64,000 nucleotides of DNA from Pontibacter actiniarum (GTDB lineage Bacteria > Bacteroidota > Bacteroidia > Cytophagales > Hymenobacteraceae), in assembly GCF_003585765.1 (NCBI RefSeq), contig NZ_CP021235.1, positions 4,092,001-4,156,000 of the forward strand, written 5' to 3'. The notes under the pieces are model-generated. The model was not told the origin of the DNA. It made no database searches and worked only from the letters and a program-made list of their open reading frames with translations. Positions 8,228-17,272 of this stretch are shown here, in pieces (position 1 is the first letter of the stretch; each line of letters starts with the position of its first letter). The translations under genes and the position numbers were made by a program.

Positions 8228-10063
8228 CTACTCAACTGTTACGGACTTAGCCAGGTTGCGTGGCTGGTCTACGTTACAGCCGCGCATAACCGCAATGTGG
8301 TAAGACAGCAGCTGCAGCGGAATCACGGACAGCAGCGGCATCAGGTGCTCACTCGTCTCCGGTATTTCAATGACGTGGTCAGCCATGGCCGGGATAGTGG
8401 TGTCGCCTTCGGTTACAACGGCGATCACTTTTCCTTTACGGGCCTTCACCTCCTGCACGTTCGATACGATCTTCTCATAAGAGCTATCCTTGGTCGCGAT
8501 TACCACCACCGGCATCTGCTCATCGATCAGCGCGATCGGGCCGTGCTTCATCTCAGCGGCCGGGTAGCCCTCCGCATGGATGTAAGAGATCTCTTTTAGC
8601 TTAAGCGCACCTTCCAGGGCTACCGGGAAGTTATAGCCACGGCCCAGGTACAGGAAGTTGGTGGCATCCTTGTACTGCTCCGATATCTGCACGATCTGCT
8701 CGTTCAGCTGCAGAGCCTCCTCCACTTTGCTCGGGATCGTCTCCAGCTCCACCATCAGCTCGCGCAGTTTGGTTGTTTCCAGGGTGCCGCGCTTACTGCC
8801 AATAATCATGGCGATAAGCGTAAGCACGGTTACCTGTGCCGTGAAGGCCTTGGTGCTGGCTACGCCAATCTCCGGCCCGGCGTGGGTGTAGGCACCCGCA
8901 TCCGTTGCACGGGCAATAGAGGAGCCCACTACGTTGCAGATACCAAAGATCGTGGCGCCTTTAGATTTGGCTAGCTCCAGGGCTGCCAGTGTGTCCGCCG
9001 TCTCGCCAGACTGTGAAATAGCGATAACAATGTCCCGCTCGTTCAGGATCGGGTTGCGGTAGCGGAACTCTGAGGCGTACTCCACCTCTACCGGAATGCG
9101 GGCCAGGTCCTCGATCAGGTACTCGGCCACCAGGCCAGCGTGCCAGGAGGTGCCGCAGGCCACAATGATGATCCTGTTGGCGTTCACAAACTTGTTCTCA
9201 AACTCGCGGATACCGGCCATCATCAGGTGGTCGCTTTCGGCGATCATACGGCCACGCATGCTGTCCAGAATGGAGCGCGGCTGCTCAAAGATCTCCTTCA
9301 GCATGAAGTGCTCATAGCCGCCCTTCTCGATCGACTCCAGCTCCATCTCCAGCTTCTGCACGTAAGGCGTCTGCTGTACGTCTTCTTTGGTGCGGATGTC
9401 CAGCTGGCCGTTGTTGATAATGGCCAGTTCGAAGTCGTTCAGGTATACCACCTCGTTCGTGTACTCAATAATCGGGGTAGCGTCCGAAGCCAGGAAGTAC
9501 TCGCCCTCGCCGATGCCAACTACCAGCGGGCTTCCCTTACGGGCCGCAATCAGTTGGTTCGGGCTATCCTGGGAGAGCACCACAATGGCATAGGCACCCA
9601 CCACTTCGTGCATCGCCAGGCGCACAGCCTCAGGCAGGGTGCAGTTGTTGTTGGTGCGGATGTCCTCGATCAGGTTGATGAACACCTCGGAGTCTGTTTC
9701 CGACTTGAACGTATGGCCCTTCTCCATCAGGAGCTTCTTTAGAGAGGCGTAGTTCTCAATAATGCCGTTGTGAATAATGGCGATGTTGCCGGACGTAGAG
9801 TAGTGCGGGTGCGCGTTCTCGTCGTTCGGCTCCCCGTGGGTGGCCCAGCGGGTGTGGCCCATGCCAATGCTGCTGTGGGTATCCTGGGTGGCGATAAACG
9901 CCTCCAGCTCCGCCACCTTGCCTTTTTTCTTATAGATGTTCAGTTTGCCGTTCATCAGCGCAATGCCTGCGCTGTCATATCCACGGTACTCCAGCCTTTT
10001 CAGGCCTTTAATAATGATTGGGCTCGCTTCCCGATGCCCAACGTAAGCTACAATTCCACACAT
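8228..10063 (-). CDS. glmS: Glutamine--fructose-6-phosphate aminotransferase (isomerizing)
   Basis: 611 aa. Makes glucosamine-6-phosphate from fructose-6-phosphate and glutamine, the entry to peptidoglycan and LPS amino sugars. The class II amidotransferase domain begins MCGIVAYVGHR with the nucleophile Cys2, followed by RLEYRGYDSAG and TRWATHG. Two SIS sugar-isomerase domains follow, with ACGTSWHAG, SQSGETADT and the C-terminal tail LAKSVTVE that closes the active site. Length is exactly that of the family. Expressed from its own promoter (see next entry) and separated from the upstream gene by a terminator. No glmS ribozyme-like leader is visible. Confidence 0.98.
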   Translation of the reverse strand: MCGIVAYVGHREASPIIIKGLKRLEYRGYDSAGIALMNGKLNIYKKKGKVAELEAFIATQDTHSSIGMGHTRWATHGEPNDENAHPHYSTSGNIAIIHNGIIENYASLKKLLMEKGHTFKSETDSEVFINLIEDIRTNNNCTLPEAVRLAMHEVVGAYAIVVLSQDSPNQLIAARKGSPLVVGIGEGEYFLASDATPIIEYTNEVVYLNDFELAIINNGQLDIRTKEDVQQTPYVQKLEMELESIEKGGYEHFMLKEIFEQPRSILDSMRGRMIAESDHLMMAGIREFENKFVNANRIIIVACGTSWHAGLVAEYLIEDLARIPVEVEYASEFRYRNPILNERDIVIAISQSGETADTLAALELAKSKGATIFGICNVVGSSIARATDAGAYTHAGPEIGVASTKAFTAQVTVLTLIAMIIGSKRGTLETTKLRELMVELETIPSKVEEALQLNEQIVQISEQYKDATNFLYLGRGYNFPVALEGALKLKEISYIHAEGYPAAEMKHGPIALIDEQMPVVVIATKDSSYEKIVSNVQEVKARKGKVIAVVTEGDTTIPAMADHVIEIPETSEHLMPLLSVIPLQLLSYHIAVMRGCNVDQPRNLAKSVTVE

Positions 10064-10095
10064 AGGTTATCTTAGTAAATTCTCATAGGTACACA

Positions 10096-10128
10096 CAAAG
10101 TTACTCCTTTCTTTAATACCTGTACAAA
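10096..10128 (-). promoter_or_regulatory. Promoter of glmS
   Basis: On the minus strand, TTTG (10125-10128) is followed after 21 bases by TAACTTTG (10096-10103), matching the Bacteroidota -33/-7 consensus. The -7 box lies 32 bases before the ATG. Confidence 0.7.
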
Positions 10129-10206
10129 CAGGCTACTGCATCCGGGGCGTTTTAGTTCGGTCTGATTATGTAAGTAGCAGGTAGTAAGGTAATTGCATAT
10201 AATTGA

Positions 10207-10254
10207 AAAAGGCTGCTGCTTAAACATAGAAATGTTGTCTAAGCGGCAGCCTTT
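10207..10254 (-). terminator. Terminator after the starch-synthase-like gene
   Basis: 16-bp stem with one G-T pair, left arm about 10207-10222, right arm about 10239-10254, with A4/T4 ends. It separates the minus-strand gene at 10348 from glmS. Confidence 0.8.
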
Positions 10255-10347
10255 TGTAATTTTATGTTATAACGCCGTAAGCGTCGGAGCCTGCCTGCCT
10301 CTTATACTTTACGAAAAGTGCAAGAAAAGACAGTAAGGGGAAGAGAA

Positions 10348-11160
10348 TTACTTACCCAACTCGTTATACAGGTTATAGTAATTGTCCAGCAAAGTGTCAT
10401 CGGCAGACACCGTGTTGATGGTCTTCTTTTTCATGAAGTCGTTGAACAGGGCGTTGATGTTCTCGCTGAAGTCCTCGTTCGTTTTAATAACGGAGTCGGC
10501 GTACTCCATGCCGCACTTGATAAACCCATCGATGTCGGCAGACTGCAGCTGCGTCAGCATGCTGTCCTCAATGTCCAGCATCTTCACTTTCTCCAGCAGG
10601 TCTTCGCTAAACTTGTGGGAGTAGTTGTTGTTATACACTGTAAACATGGACTTGGCATCCTTGAAGATCGGGTCCTTCTTATAGGTTGTCTTCAGGTACA
10701 TCGGGATCAGGCCTGTCATCCAGTCGTTGCAATGCACGATGTCCGGGGCCCAGCCCAGTTTCTTCACCGTCTCGAGCACTCCTTTACAGAAGAAGATCGC
10801 GCGCTCGTCGTTGTCCTGGTGGAATTTGTTGTTTTTATCAACAAAAACTGACTTTCTATGGAAGTAGTCTTCGTTATCAATAAAATAAACCTGTAGCTTC
10901 GCGTTCGGAATGGAAGCCACTTTAATTACCAACGGTTTTTCATCGTCGCCCACGGCGATGTTAATGCCGGAAAGGCGTACCACCTCATGCAAACGGTTCT
11001 TGCGCTCGTTTATCAGGCCGAACCGCGGAACAAAGATTCGGATCTCCATCCCCCGCTCCTGCATACCCTGTGGCAGCGTCTGTAAGAATTCGGCTACTTT
11101 CGTGGTCTGTAAGAAGGGATTGATTTCGGTGGCGGCGTACAGGATTCGCAATTTTGACAT
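10348..11160 (-). CDS. Starch/glycogen synthase N-terminal-domain protein (GT5-like, short)
   Basis: 270 aa. Matches the N-terminal Rossmann domain of glycogen/starch synthases: ILYAATEINPFLQTTKVAEF at the start, MEIRIFVPRFGLINERKN, then APDIVHCNDWMTGLIPMYLK near residues 138-157, a segment typical of GT5. Full enzymes are 450-500 aa; the C-terminal sugar-nucleotide-binding half is absent, with the stop in a clean context followed by a terminator. It also has T instead of G in the usual KTGGL motif (TTKVAEF). Activity as a glycogen synthase is therefore doubtful. Short proteins like this are, to my knowledge, regular in Cytophagales next to panC. Cytoplasmic, role unknown. Confidence 0.75.
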   Translation of the reverse strand: MSKLRILYAATEINPFLQTTKVAEFLQTLPQGMQERGMEIRIFVPRFGLINERKNRLHEVVRLSGINIAVGDDEKPLVIKVASIPNAKLQVYFIDNEDYFHRKSVFVDKNNKFHQDNDERAIFFCKGVLETVKKLGWAPDIVHCNDWMTGLIPMYLKTTYKKDPIFKDAKSMFTVYNNNYSHKFSEDLLEKVKMLDIEDSMLTQLQSADIDGFIKCGMEYADSVIKTNEDFSENINALFNDFMKKKTINTVSADDTLLDNYYNLYNELGK

Positions 11161-11203
11161 GGGTATGAAGTTAAAATTTAATAAGCAACAGTAATGGGAC
11201 GTG

Positions 11204-11211
11204 CAAAATTA
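11204..11211 (-). promoter_or_regulatory. Putative -7 box of the starch-synthase-like gene
   Basis: Minus-strand TAATTTTG fits TAnnTTTG, 43 bases from the ATG. The region between this gene and panC is AT-rich and holds both promoters. Confidence 0.5.
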
Positions 11212-11251
11212 GTATTTTTTATTCTGATTTTCAATTTAAAACGTTATAACT

Positions 11252-11259
11252 TACTTTTG
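11252..11259 (+). promoter_or_regulatory. Putative -7 box of panC
   Basis: TACTTTTG fits TAnnTTTG, 38 bases before the panC ATG; upstream is AT-rich with no clear TTG at the ideal distance. Confidence 0.5.
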
Positions 11260-11297
11260 CCGGCTTTACATTCGCTTAACACAGACACACCACCGAC

Positions 11298-12152
11298 ATG
11301 GAAGTTATAGAGCTGGTTGGTACAATCCGGGAGCGCATGCAGACCTTGCGCTGCAGCGGCAAACGCATTGGTTTTGTACCCACCATGGGTGCCCTGCACG
11401 AGGGGCACCTGCAACTGCTACGGGCCTCCGCTCAGGAGAACGACGTTACCGTTTGCAGTATTTTCGTAAATCCAACGCAATTCAACAACCCGGACGACTA
11501 CAAGCTCTACCCCCGCACAATGGAGCAAGATATCGCGCTGCTGGAGTCAGTCGGCTGCGACATTCTGTTTGCCCCGCATGCAGAGGAGGTATATGTACAA
11601 CAGCCGCTGCTGCAGTTTAGTTTCGGCCCGCTGGAGACGGTAATGGAGGGAGAGCACCGGCCGGGCCACTTTAACGGCGTGGCCACCATTGTGGGCAAGC
11701 TGTTCCACTTTGTGCAGCCGCACCGCGCTTACTTCGGGCAGAAAGACCTGCAGCAGGTGGCGATTGTGAAGCAGCTGGTGCAGACGCTGAGCTTCGACGT
11801 GGAGCTGGTGCGCTACCCTACCATACGCGAGGCCGACGGGCTGGCCATGTCGTCGAGGAACAAAAGGCTTGACCCGGAGCAGCGCCAGATCGCGCCGGTG
11901 CTGCACCATGCCCTGCAACTGGCAAAAGAGCAGCTGGGCCAGAAACCGGTTTATAGTATAAAGGCAACTGTGGAGGCTTATTTGGCCGGTACGGGGCAGG
12001 TGGAGCTGGAGTACTTCGAGGTAGCTGACCCGGACACCCTGCAGCCGCTGCAGGAGGTGGGGCCACAGCAGGAGGTGGCGCTTTGCATTGCCGCCTTTGT
12101 GGGCTCTGTTCGTCTGATTGATAATATTCTGGTGAATTTAAATGAAGGATAG
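11298..12152 (+). CDS. panC: Pantoate--beta-alanine ligase
   Basis: 284 aa. Joins pantoate and beta-alanine using ATP to make pantothenate, the precursor of coenzyme A. Signatures: VPTMGALHEGH with HEGH at 34-37 (HIGH-type ATP site), FVNPTQF, RPGHFNGV, FGQKDLQQV and the KMSKS-like AMSSRNKRL near 184-192. The length is normal. panD follows 95 bases downstream with its own -7 box, so the two enzymes of the same pathway are neighbours but may be transcribed separately. CoaE, the last enzyme of CoA synthesis, is at 46.1 kb. Confidence 0.97.
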   Translation: MEVIELVGTIRERMQTLRCSGKRIGFVPTMGALHEGHLQLLRASAQENDVTVCSIFVNPTQFNNPDDYKLYPRTMEQDIALLESVGCDILFAPHAEEVYVQQPLLQFSFGPLETVMEGEHRPGHFNGVATIVGKLFHFVQPHRAYFGQKDLQQVAIVKQLVQTLSFDVELVRYPTIREADGLAMSSRNKRLDPEQRQIAPVLHHALQLAKEQLGQKPVYSIKATVEAYLAGTGQVELEYFEVADPDTLQPLQEVGPQQEVALCIAAFVGSVRLIDNILVNLNEG

Positions 12153-12217
12153 ATTGTTCGGCCAAACAGAAGGCTTTAAGCGCCATGGCCTCGGTAGCTA
12201 ATGTGCTGCCAATTATC

Positions 12218-12225
12218 TAACTTTG
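12218..12225 (+). promoter_or_regulatory. Putative -7 box of panD
   Basis: TAACTTTG matches TAnnTTTG, 22 bases before the panD ATG. No good TTG at -33. Confidence 0.5.
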
Positions 12226-12247
12226 CGCTCTATTACAAAAGTAAACC

Positions 12248-12595
12248 ATGTATATTGAGGTTTTAAAATCCAAAATCCACCGTTGTAAGGTAACCCAGGC
12301 TGAGTTGCACTATGTAGGCAGCATCACTGTTGATGAGGACCTGATGGACGCCGCCAACATCGTGGAGAACGAGAAAGTACAGATCGTTAACATCAACAAC
12401 GGTGAGCGCTTCGAGACGTACGTGATCAAAGGCGAACGCGGCTCCGGCACCGTTTGCCTCAATGGCCCGGCGGCGCGCAAAGTGCAGGTCGGCGATGTGG
12501 TGATCGTGATCTCTTACTGCAGCATCAAGTTCGAAGACGCTAAAAACCATACGCCTACGCTTGTGTTCCCGGACCAGCACAACCGCCTGGTGTAA
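12248..12595 (+). CDS. panD: Aspartate 1-decarboxylase
   Basis: 115 aa pyruvoyl enzyme making beta-alanine from aspartate for pantothenate synthesis. The self-processing Gly24-Ser25 bond is visible in [10 protein letters not shown]; Ser25 becomes the pyruvoyl group. Other family segments are [26 protein letters not shown] and [13 protein letters not shown]. The length fits the proenzyme. Its product is the substrate of PanC encoded just upstream. It is followed after 9 bases by the YbhN-like gene, so it likely heads an operon running to 14.8 kb. Confidence 0.97.
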   Translation: MYIEVLKSKIHRCKVTQAELHYVGSITVDEDLMDAANIVENEKVQIVNINNGERFETYVIKGERGSGTVCLNGPAARKVQVGDVVIVISYCSIKFEDAKNHTPTLVFPDQHNRLV

Positions 12596-12604
12596 CATCC
12601 TTGC

Positions 12605-13651
12605 ATGAAAAAACTGTTCTCGTTTCTGAAGTATGCACTGCTTCTGGGCGTATCCGCATTTCTGATGTGGTTCGCGCTGAAGGAGCTAGACTTTGAGAAA
12701 ATGTGGGCAGAGCTCCAAAACGCAGACTATGGCTGGGTGATGGTGTCGGTGGTGATGGGGGTGATGGCCTACGTTAGCCGTGCCGTGCGCTGGCAGATGC
12801 AGATCAGGCCCACCGGTTACAACCCGCCTCTGCGGAACACCTACAACGCCATGATGGTGGGCTACCTGGCCAACCTGGTGCTGCCACGGATGGGGGAGGT
12901 GGTGCGCTGCAGCATGCTGCGCCGCTCCGACCACCTGCCGGTAAACACCGGTTTCGGCACCGTCATCGCGGAGCGCATCATCGATATGCTCATGCTGCTG
13001 CTGGTGGTAGGGCTAACCTTCCTGATTGAGTTCGGTCGCATCCGCGACTTCTTCCTCGGCCTTTTCTCTGATAAGTATGCCAACCTGGAGCACAGCTTAA
13101 GCTCCTTCTACTGGGTGTTCTGGGTGATGCTCGGCTCAGTGGTCGTGGTGCTTTTCCTCGCTTTGCGCTACTTGAGCCGCCTCCGGCAGAACACCTTCTT
13201 CCGTAAGGCGGTGGGCTTTGTGCGCGGCATGCTAAAGGGCGTCTTCAGCATCACGAAGCTGGACAACCAGCTGGCTTTCTGGGGCCATACGGTGTTCGTG
13301 TGGCTGATGTACTATGGCATGAGCCTGGTCGTGTTCTACGCGCTGCCGGCTACCGCCGACCTTGGCTGGGGGGCGGCGCTCTCCGTGCTGCTGGTGGGAA
13401 CCCTGGGCATGGCCGCACCCGTGCAGGGCGGCATAGGGGTGTACCACCTGCTGGTGCAGGCAACCCTGTTGCTTTACGGTGTGCCTAAGGAGGCCGGGAT
13501 GGCCTACGCGCTGCTGGCGCATACTTCGCAAACACTTTTGGTAGTTGTAATGGGAGTGCTTAGTTTTATGGCAGGTATGCTGCGGCGGCCCAACAGGGCG
13601 GTGGTGCGGCAGAGCCAGACAAACGCAAGAACCCATGAACTCAAAAGATAA
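12605..13651 (+). CDS. YbhN/UPF0104 family flippase-like membrane protein
   Basis: 348 aa, about eight membrane helices. Belongs to the family containing the membrane part of lysylphosphatidylglycerol synthase (MprF) and YbhN. Seen: SRAVRWQMQ near residue 60, NLVLPRMGEVVRCSMLRR at about 95-112, AERIIDMLMLLLVVG, and GGIGVYHLLVQATLLLYG near 280-297. It has no aminoacyl-transferase domain, so lipid translocation is the reasonable family-level guess. Its 3' end overlaps rfaE2 by 17 bases, showing translational linkage. Confidence 0.85.
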   Translation: MKKLFSFLKYALLLGVSAFLMWFALKELDFEKMWAELQNADYGWVMVSVVMGVMAYVSRAVRWQMQIRPTGYNPPLRNTYNAMMVGYLANLVLPRMGEVVRCSMLRRSDHLPVNTGFGTVIAERIIDMLMLLLVVGLTFLIEFGRIRDFFLGLFSDKYANLEHSLSSFYWVFWVMLGSVVVVLFLALRYLSRLRQNTFFRKAVGFVRGMLKGVFSITKLDNQLAFWGHTVFVWLMYYGMSLVVFYALPATADLGWGAALSVLLVGTLGMAAPVQGGIGVYHLLVQATLLLYGVPKEAGMAYALLAHTSQTLLVVVMGVLSFMAGMLRRPNRAVVRQSQTNARTHELKR

Positions 13652-14132
13652 AATCTACTCCCTTCCGCAGCTGCTGGAGCAGGTGCAAAAATGGCGCGCG
13701 CAGGGCCAGCAAATCGTTTTCACCAACGGCTGCTTCGACTTGCTGCACCTGGGCCACGTCGATTATCTGGAAAAGGCCAGACAACTTGGCGATAAGCTTG
13801 TTCTGGGCCTAAATACGGATGCCTCTATCAGCCGTATAAAAGGCCCGAGCCGCCCGTTGCAGGACGAAATGTCACGCGCGCGCGTTATGGCATCCCTTTT
13901 GTTTATAGATGCAGTAGTGCTCTTCGACGAGGACACACCGCTCAACCTGATCCAGGCCGTGCAACCGGACATTCTGGTGAAAGGCGATGATTACGCGGTA
14001 GAGCAAATCGTGGGGCACGAGGTGGTGCAGGCCCGCGGCGGGGCGGTTAAAACCGTGCCGCTCGTAAAAGGCTATTCCACTACCAGCATCGTAAATAAAA
14101 TAGAGAACAACAGAAACCTAAACAAAAGCTAA
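13635..14132 (+). CDS. rfaE2: D-glycero-beta-D-manno-heptose 1-phosphate adenylyltransferase
   Basis: 165 aa nucleotidyltransferase corresponding to the C-terminal half of E. coli HldE; transfers AMP to heptose-1-phosphate on the route to ADP-heptose for LPS core. Motifs: FTNGCFDLLHLGHVDYL with HLGH at 38-41, LGLNTDASISRIKGPSRPL, VKGDDY, and the terminal GYSTTSIVNKI. Standalone forms like this are common where the kinase is separate. It overlaps the preceding membrane-protein gene by 17 bases and is followed 9 bases later by the zinc peptidase gene, so these are one operon. The other heptose genes are not in the window. Confidence 0.93.
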   Translation: MNSKDKIYSLPQLLEQVQKWRAQGQQIVFTNGCFDLLHLGHVDYLEKARQLGDKLVLGLNTDASISRIKGPSRPLQDEMSRARVMASLLFIDAVVLFDEDTPLNLIQAVQPDILVKGDDYAVEQIVGHEVVQARGGAVKTVPLVKGYSTTSIVNKIENNRNLNKS

Positions 14133-14141
14133 CCTAAGACC

Positions 14142-14822
14142 ATGCTCGGAATATATTTTATCGGTATCCTCTTTATGCTCATCAGTATGGGCGTGAGCGC
14201 CCGGCTGAAAAGCAAATTCAAGAAGTACTCCCAGACGCCGCTGAGCTCTGGCCTGAGCGGCCGTGAGGTGGCGGAGATGATGCTGCACGACAACGGCATT
14301 ACGGATGTAAAGGTAATGTCGGTGGCAGGCCGCCTGACGGACCACTACAACCCGGCCGACAAGACCGTGAACCTGAGCGAATACGTGTACGAGGCGAGAA
14401 GCGCCGCCGCCGCCGCCGTGGCCGCACACGAATGCGGGCACGCCGTGCAGCACGCCAGGGCCTACAGCTTCCTGAAGTTCCGCTCGGCTATGGTGCCGGC
14501 GCTGAGCATCGCCTCGCGCTACATGCAGTGGATCATCCTGATCGGTATCCTGATGATACAGACAACGCCGGTGCCGCTGGCGATAGGCGTGGCGCTGTTC
14601 GGCCTTACCACCCTGTTCAGCTTTGTTACGCTGCCGGTGGAGTTTGATGCCAGCAAGCGCGCGCTTGCCTGGATTGACCGCCGCGGCATTGTGACAACGC
14701 AGGAGCACGACATGGCAAAAGACGCCCTCAAATGGGCTGCCCTTACCTATGTGGTGGCGGCGCTTGGCTCACTGGCCACACTGCTGTACTATGTATCGCT
14801 GCTGATGGGCCGCCGTGACTAA
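14142..14822 (+). CDS. YugP-type zinc metallopeptidase (membrane)
   Basis: 226 aa. The motif HECGH at 96-100 (two zinc ligands and the catalytic Glu97) inside AAVAAHECGHAVQHARAY is the family mark. Hydrophobic segments lie near residues 3-18, 115-140 (MVPALSIASRYMQWIILIGI) and 195-220, so it is an inner-membrane enzyme. The middle NLSEYVYEARS precedes the active site as in YugP. Substrates of this family are not known. Last gene of the panD to peptidase run; a strong terminator follows. Confidence 0.9.
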   Translation: MLGIYFIGILFMLISMGVSARLKSKFKKYSQTPLSSGLSGREVAEMMLHDNGITDVKVMSVAGRLTDHYNPADKTVNLSEYVYEARSAAAAAVAAHECGHAVQHARAYSFLKFRSAMVPALSIASRYMQWIILIGILMIQTTPVPLAIGVALFGLTTLFSFVTLPVEFDASKRALAWIDRRGIVTTQEHDMAKDALKWAALTYVVAALGSLATLLYYVSLLMGRRD

Positions 14823-14850
14823 ATTTGCATTTAATCTGCCTGATTAAATT

Positions 14851-14883
14851 AGCGCCGCCTGCTGCTCTGGCACGGGCGGCGCT
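14851..14883 (+). terminator. Hairpin terminator of the panD operon
   Basis: Stem AGCGCCGCC/GGCGGCGCT, arms 14851-14859 and 14875-14883, 15-base loop, then TTCTTTTTTG. Rho-independent type. Confidence 0.85.
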
Positions 14884-14967
14884 TTCTTTTTTGCACCTTT
14901 TTGAAACTAAAGCGAACCGAAGATGTACAAATCGGTGGCAAAGCACAACAATTATTAGAATATCAGG

Positions 14968-14999
14968 TTGAATTAATGCAACTGAATTTCATAGTTTTG
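14968..14999 (+). promoter_or_regulatory. Promoter of acyl-CoA dehydrogenase gene
   Basis: TTG at 14968-14970, 21 bases, then TAGTTTTG at 14992-14999, matching the Bacteroidota consensus. 47 bases before the ATG. Confidence 0.65.
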
Positions 15000-15046
15000 T
15001 ACCGGAATTAAAAACTAGTTAAAATATCATCCTTTAGATAACACAT

Positions 15047-16186
15047 ATGGACTTTCAATTAACAGAGGAGCAGCTGGCAGTACAGGCTGCTGCCCGCGAG
15101 TTTGCTCAGACAGAATTGTTGCCAGGCGTGATTGAGCGCGACGAGCACCAGAAGTTCCCGGCAGAGCAGGTTAAGAAGATGGGAGAGCTCGGCTTTCTGG
15201 GTATGATGGTGGACCCTAAGTACGGCGGCGGCGGCATGGACACCGTTTCTTACGTGCTGGCCATGGAAGAAATCTCCAAAGTGGATGCCTCTGCCTCTGT
15301 GGTGATGTCAGTAAACAACTCGCTTGTGTGCTGGGGCCTGGAGCACTTCGGAACAGAAGAGCAAAAGCAGAAGTACCTGACCAAGCTGGCTACCGGCGAG
15401 ATAATCGGCGCCTTCTGCCTTTCTGAGCCGGAGGCTGGCTCTGACGCCACCTCGCAGCGCACAACTGCCGAAGACAAAGGCGACTACTACCTGCTGAATG
15501 GTACAAAAAACTGGATTACGAACGGCAGCACGGCATCCGTGTACCTTGTAATTGCACAGACATACCCTGAGAAAGGCCACCGCGGCATCAACGCCCTGAT
15601 CGTGGAGCGCGGTATGGAAGGGTTTGAAGTTGGATTAAAAGAAAATAAATTAGGAATTCGCGGCTCTGATACCCACTCTTTAATGTTTACTGACGTAAAA
15701 GTACCAAAAGAGAATAGAATCGGGGAAGACGGCTTCGGGTTTAAGTTTGCCATGCAAACATTGGCTGGAGGCCGCATCGGTATCGCGGCACAGGCGCTTG
15801 GTATTGCCTCTGGCGCGATGGAGCTGGCTCTGAAGTACTCGAAGGAGCGCAAAGCCTTTGGAGTAGAAATTGCGAAGCACCAGGCTATTCAGTTTAAGCT
15901 GGCCGATATGGCCACTAACATTGAAGCTGCCCGCCTGCTGTGCCTGCAGGCCGCCTATGACAAAGACACACATCAGGACTACGGCAAATCTGGAGCAATG
16001 GCCAAGCTGTTCGCCTCCAAAGTGGCTATGGAAACAACAGTGGAAGCAGTACAGGTACACGGTGGGTACGGATTCGTGAAAGAGTACCATGTGGAGCGCT
16101 TAATGCGTGATGCCAAAATCACACAAATCTATGAAGGAACTTCTGAGATTCAGAAAATAGTAATTTCGAGAGAACTCCTGAAGTAG
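15047..16186 (+). CDS. Acyl-CoA dehydrogenase (short-chain/butyryl type)
   Basis: 379 aa FAD enzyme that introduces the alpha-beta double bond into acyl-CoA and passes electrons to ETF. Seen: MDFQLTEEQLAVQAAAREFA at the start, CLSEPEAGSDA near 124-134, NGTKNWITNG, and YEGTSEIQK at 362-370 with Glu363 following the Tyr; the family base in short-chain enzymes is the Glu of this segment. Length is canonical. Transcribed alone. Electrons would go through ETF to a quinone reductase; the Fe-S pair at 20.8-23.1 kb is a candidate for that last step (inference). Confidence 0.95.
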   Translation: MDFQLTEEQLAVQAAAREFAQTELLPGVIERDEHQKFPAEQVKKMGELGFLGMMVDPKYGGGGMDTVSYVLAMEEISKVDASASVVMSVNNSLVCWGLEHFGTEEQKQKYLTKLATGEIIGAFCLSEPEAGSDATSQRTTAEDKGDYYLLNGTKNWITNGSTASVYLVIAQTYPEKGHRGINALIVERGMEGFEVGLKENKLGIRGSDTHSLMFTDVKVPKENRIGEDGFGFKFAMQTLAGGRIGIAAQALGIASGAMELALKYSKERKAFGVEIAKHQAIQFKLADMATNIEAARLLCLQAAYDKDTHQDYGKSGAMAKLFASKVAMETTVEAVQVHGGYGFVKEYHVERLMRDAKITQIYEGTSEIQKIVISRELLK

Positions 16187-16345
16187 ATAGCGCCTTAAAT
16201 TGCTGTTTCCATGTGAATTGAGCTATAGATAGTCTTTCTTGAATTAAAATTAAATTTAAAATTTATTTTGAATTTTATAAAGATTAACATTAGCTTTAGG
16301 CCAAAATTAAAGGGTTTATAGTAATAAAGTTAGTTGGTAACACAC

Positions 16346-17272
16346 ATGGAAGATTACAATAAGATTATTGAATCGCTTGGGGTGCGGTTCATTAAGGCTA
16401 AAAATCTGGTGTTGCAACAGCCGTTTACGGTGCGCAACTACTACGATGTTGGTAACAATTTGATCCTGCTCCATAAGGGCAGCATCTTTTTCGGTGACGA
16501 GGAGCACATGGTAGAAGAAGGGGAACTTCTATTCATTCCGGGTGGCCGAAGCACAAAGGTTACCTTTGGTCCGTCTGGTGAAGGCAAGTCCATCACGAAC
16601 GACGACCTGATTACGAACAGAGAGAAGTTCTTTAGAAGCAATAACGATCTGGACCTGATCGGTGACGCGGAAGAGAGCCACAGCTACGTGAGCTTTGAGG
16701 CGAAGGTATTCGACTCAGTTAACTTCTTCGCATCGCTGGATCTGCCTGCGTTCCTGATCTCCAACAACACGAAGCTCGCCAACCTGGTGATCAAAGTGGT
16801 GGAGGAGAGCATGCAGGAGCTGCCGGGCAAGGAGCGCCTGATCAACCTGTACACAGAGCAGGTTGTGGTGGAGATCGTACGCCACATCCTGAAGAACAGA
16901 ATGTTTGTGGAGCAGCTGGCAACGAACAGCACCTACTTTAAAGATCCTCGCCTGATTGACCTGTTCAACTACATTAAGGAGAACCTGGGCGGCGACCTGT
17001 CTAACAAGGTGCTCTCTAACGTGGCCAACGTGTCCGAGGATTATGTAGGGCAGTACTTTAAAATGCTGACCGGTATTAACCCGCAGGATTACATTGAGTA
17101 CCAGCGTATGGAGCGTGCCGTGTTCCTGCTGCGCACCACGAAGAAAAGCATCCGCGAGATCGGCAAAGAGGTGGGGTACAAAGATACCGCTTACTTCTGC
17201 CGCCGCTTTAAGATGATGTTTGGTATCCCTGCCGGAAAGATGCGCCGCCGCGAATCAGCGACGAACATCTAA
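16346..17272 (+). CDS. AraC family transcriptional regulator
   Basis: 308 aa. N-terminal cupin-like sensor region (YYDVGNNLILLHKGSIFFGD, EGELLFIPGG) followed, from about residue 200, by a C-terminal double helix-turn-helix: DYVGQYFKMLTGINPQDYIE and KSIREIGKEVGYKDTAYFCR then FKMMFGIPAGKMRRR, the AraC/XylS signature. The start is the ATG at 16346; a TTG at 16334 would add four residues. The preceding 150 bases are very AT-rich, as expected for a regulated promoter. Its end overlaps the converging pcrB gene by 18 bases. Target and effector unknown; the acyl-CoA dehydrogenase upstream is a possible target. Confidence 0.92.
   Translation: MEDYNKIIESLGVRFIKAKNLVLQQPFTVRNYYDVGNNLILLHKGSIFFGDEEHMVEEGELLFIPGGRSTKVTFGPSGEGKSITNDDLITNREKFFRSNNDLDLIGDAEESHSYVSFEAKVFDSVNFFASLDLPAFLISNNTKLANLVIKVVEESMQELPGKERLINLYTEQVVVEIVRHILKNRMFVEQLATNSTYFKDPRLIDLFNYIKENLGGDLSNKVLSNVANVSEDYVGQYFKMLTGINPQDYIEYQRMERAVFLLRTTKKSIREIGKEVGYKDTAYFCRRFKMMFGIPAGKMRRRESATNI

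Noticed and set aside
10064-10205. A glmS ribozyme or other riboswitch in the glmS leader
   Set aside because: The leader is only about 25 bases from the predicted transcript start to the ATG; no room for such a structure.
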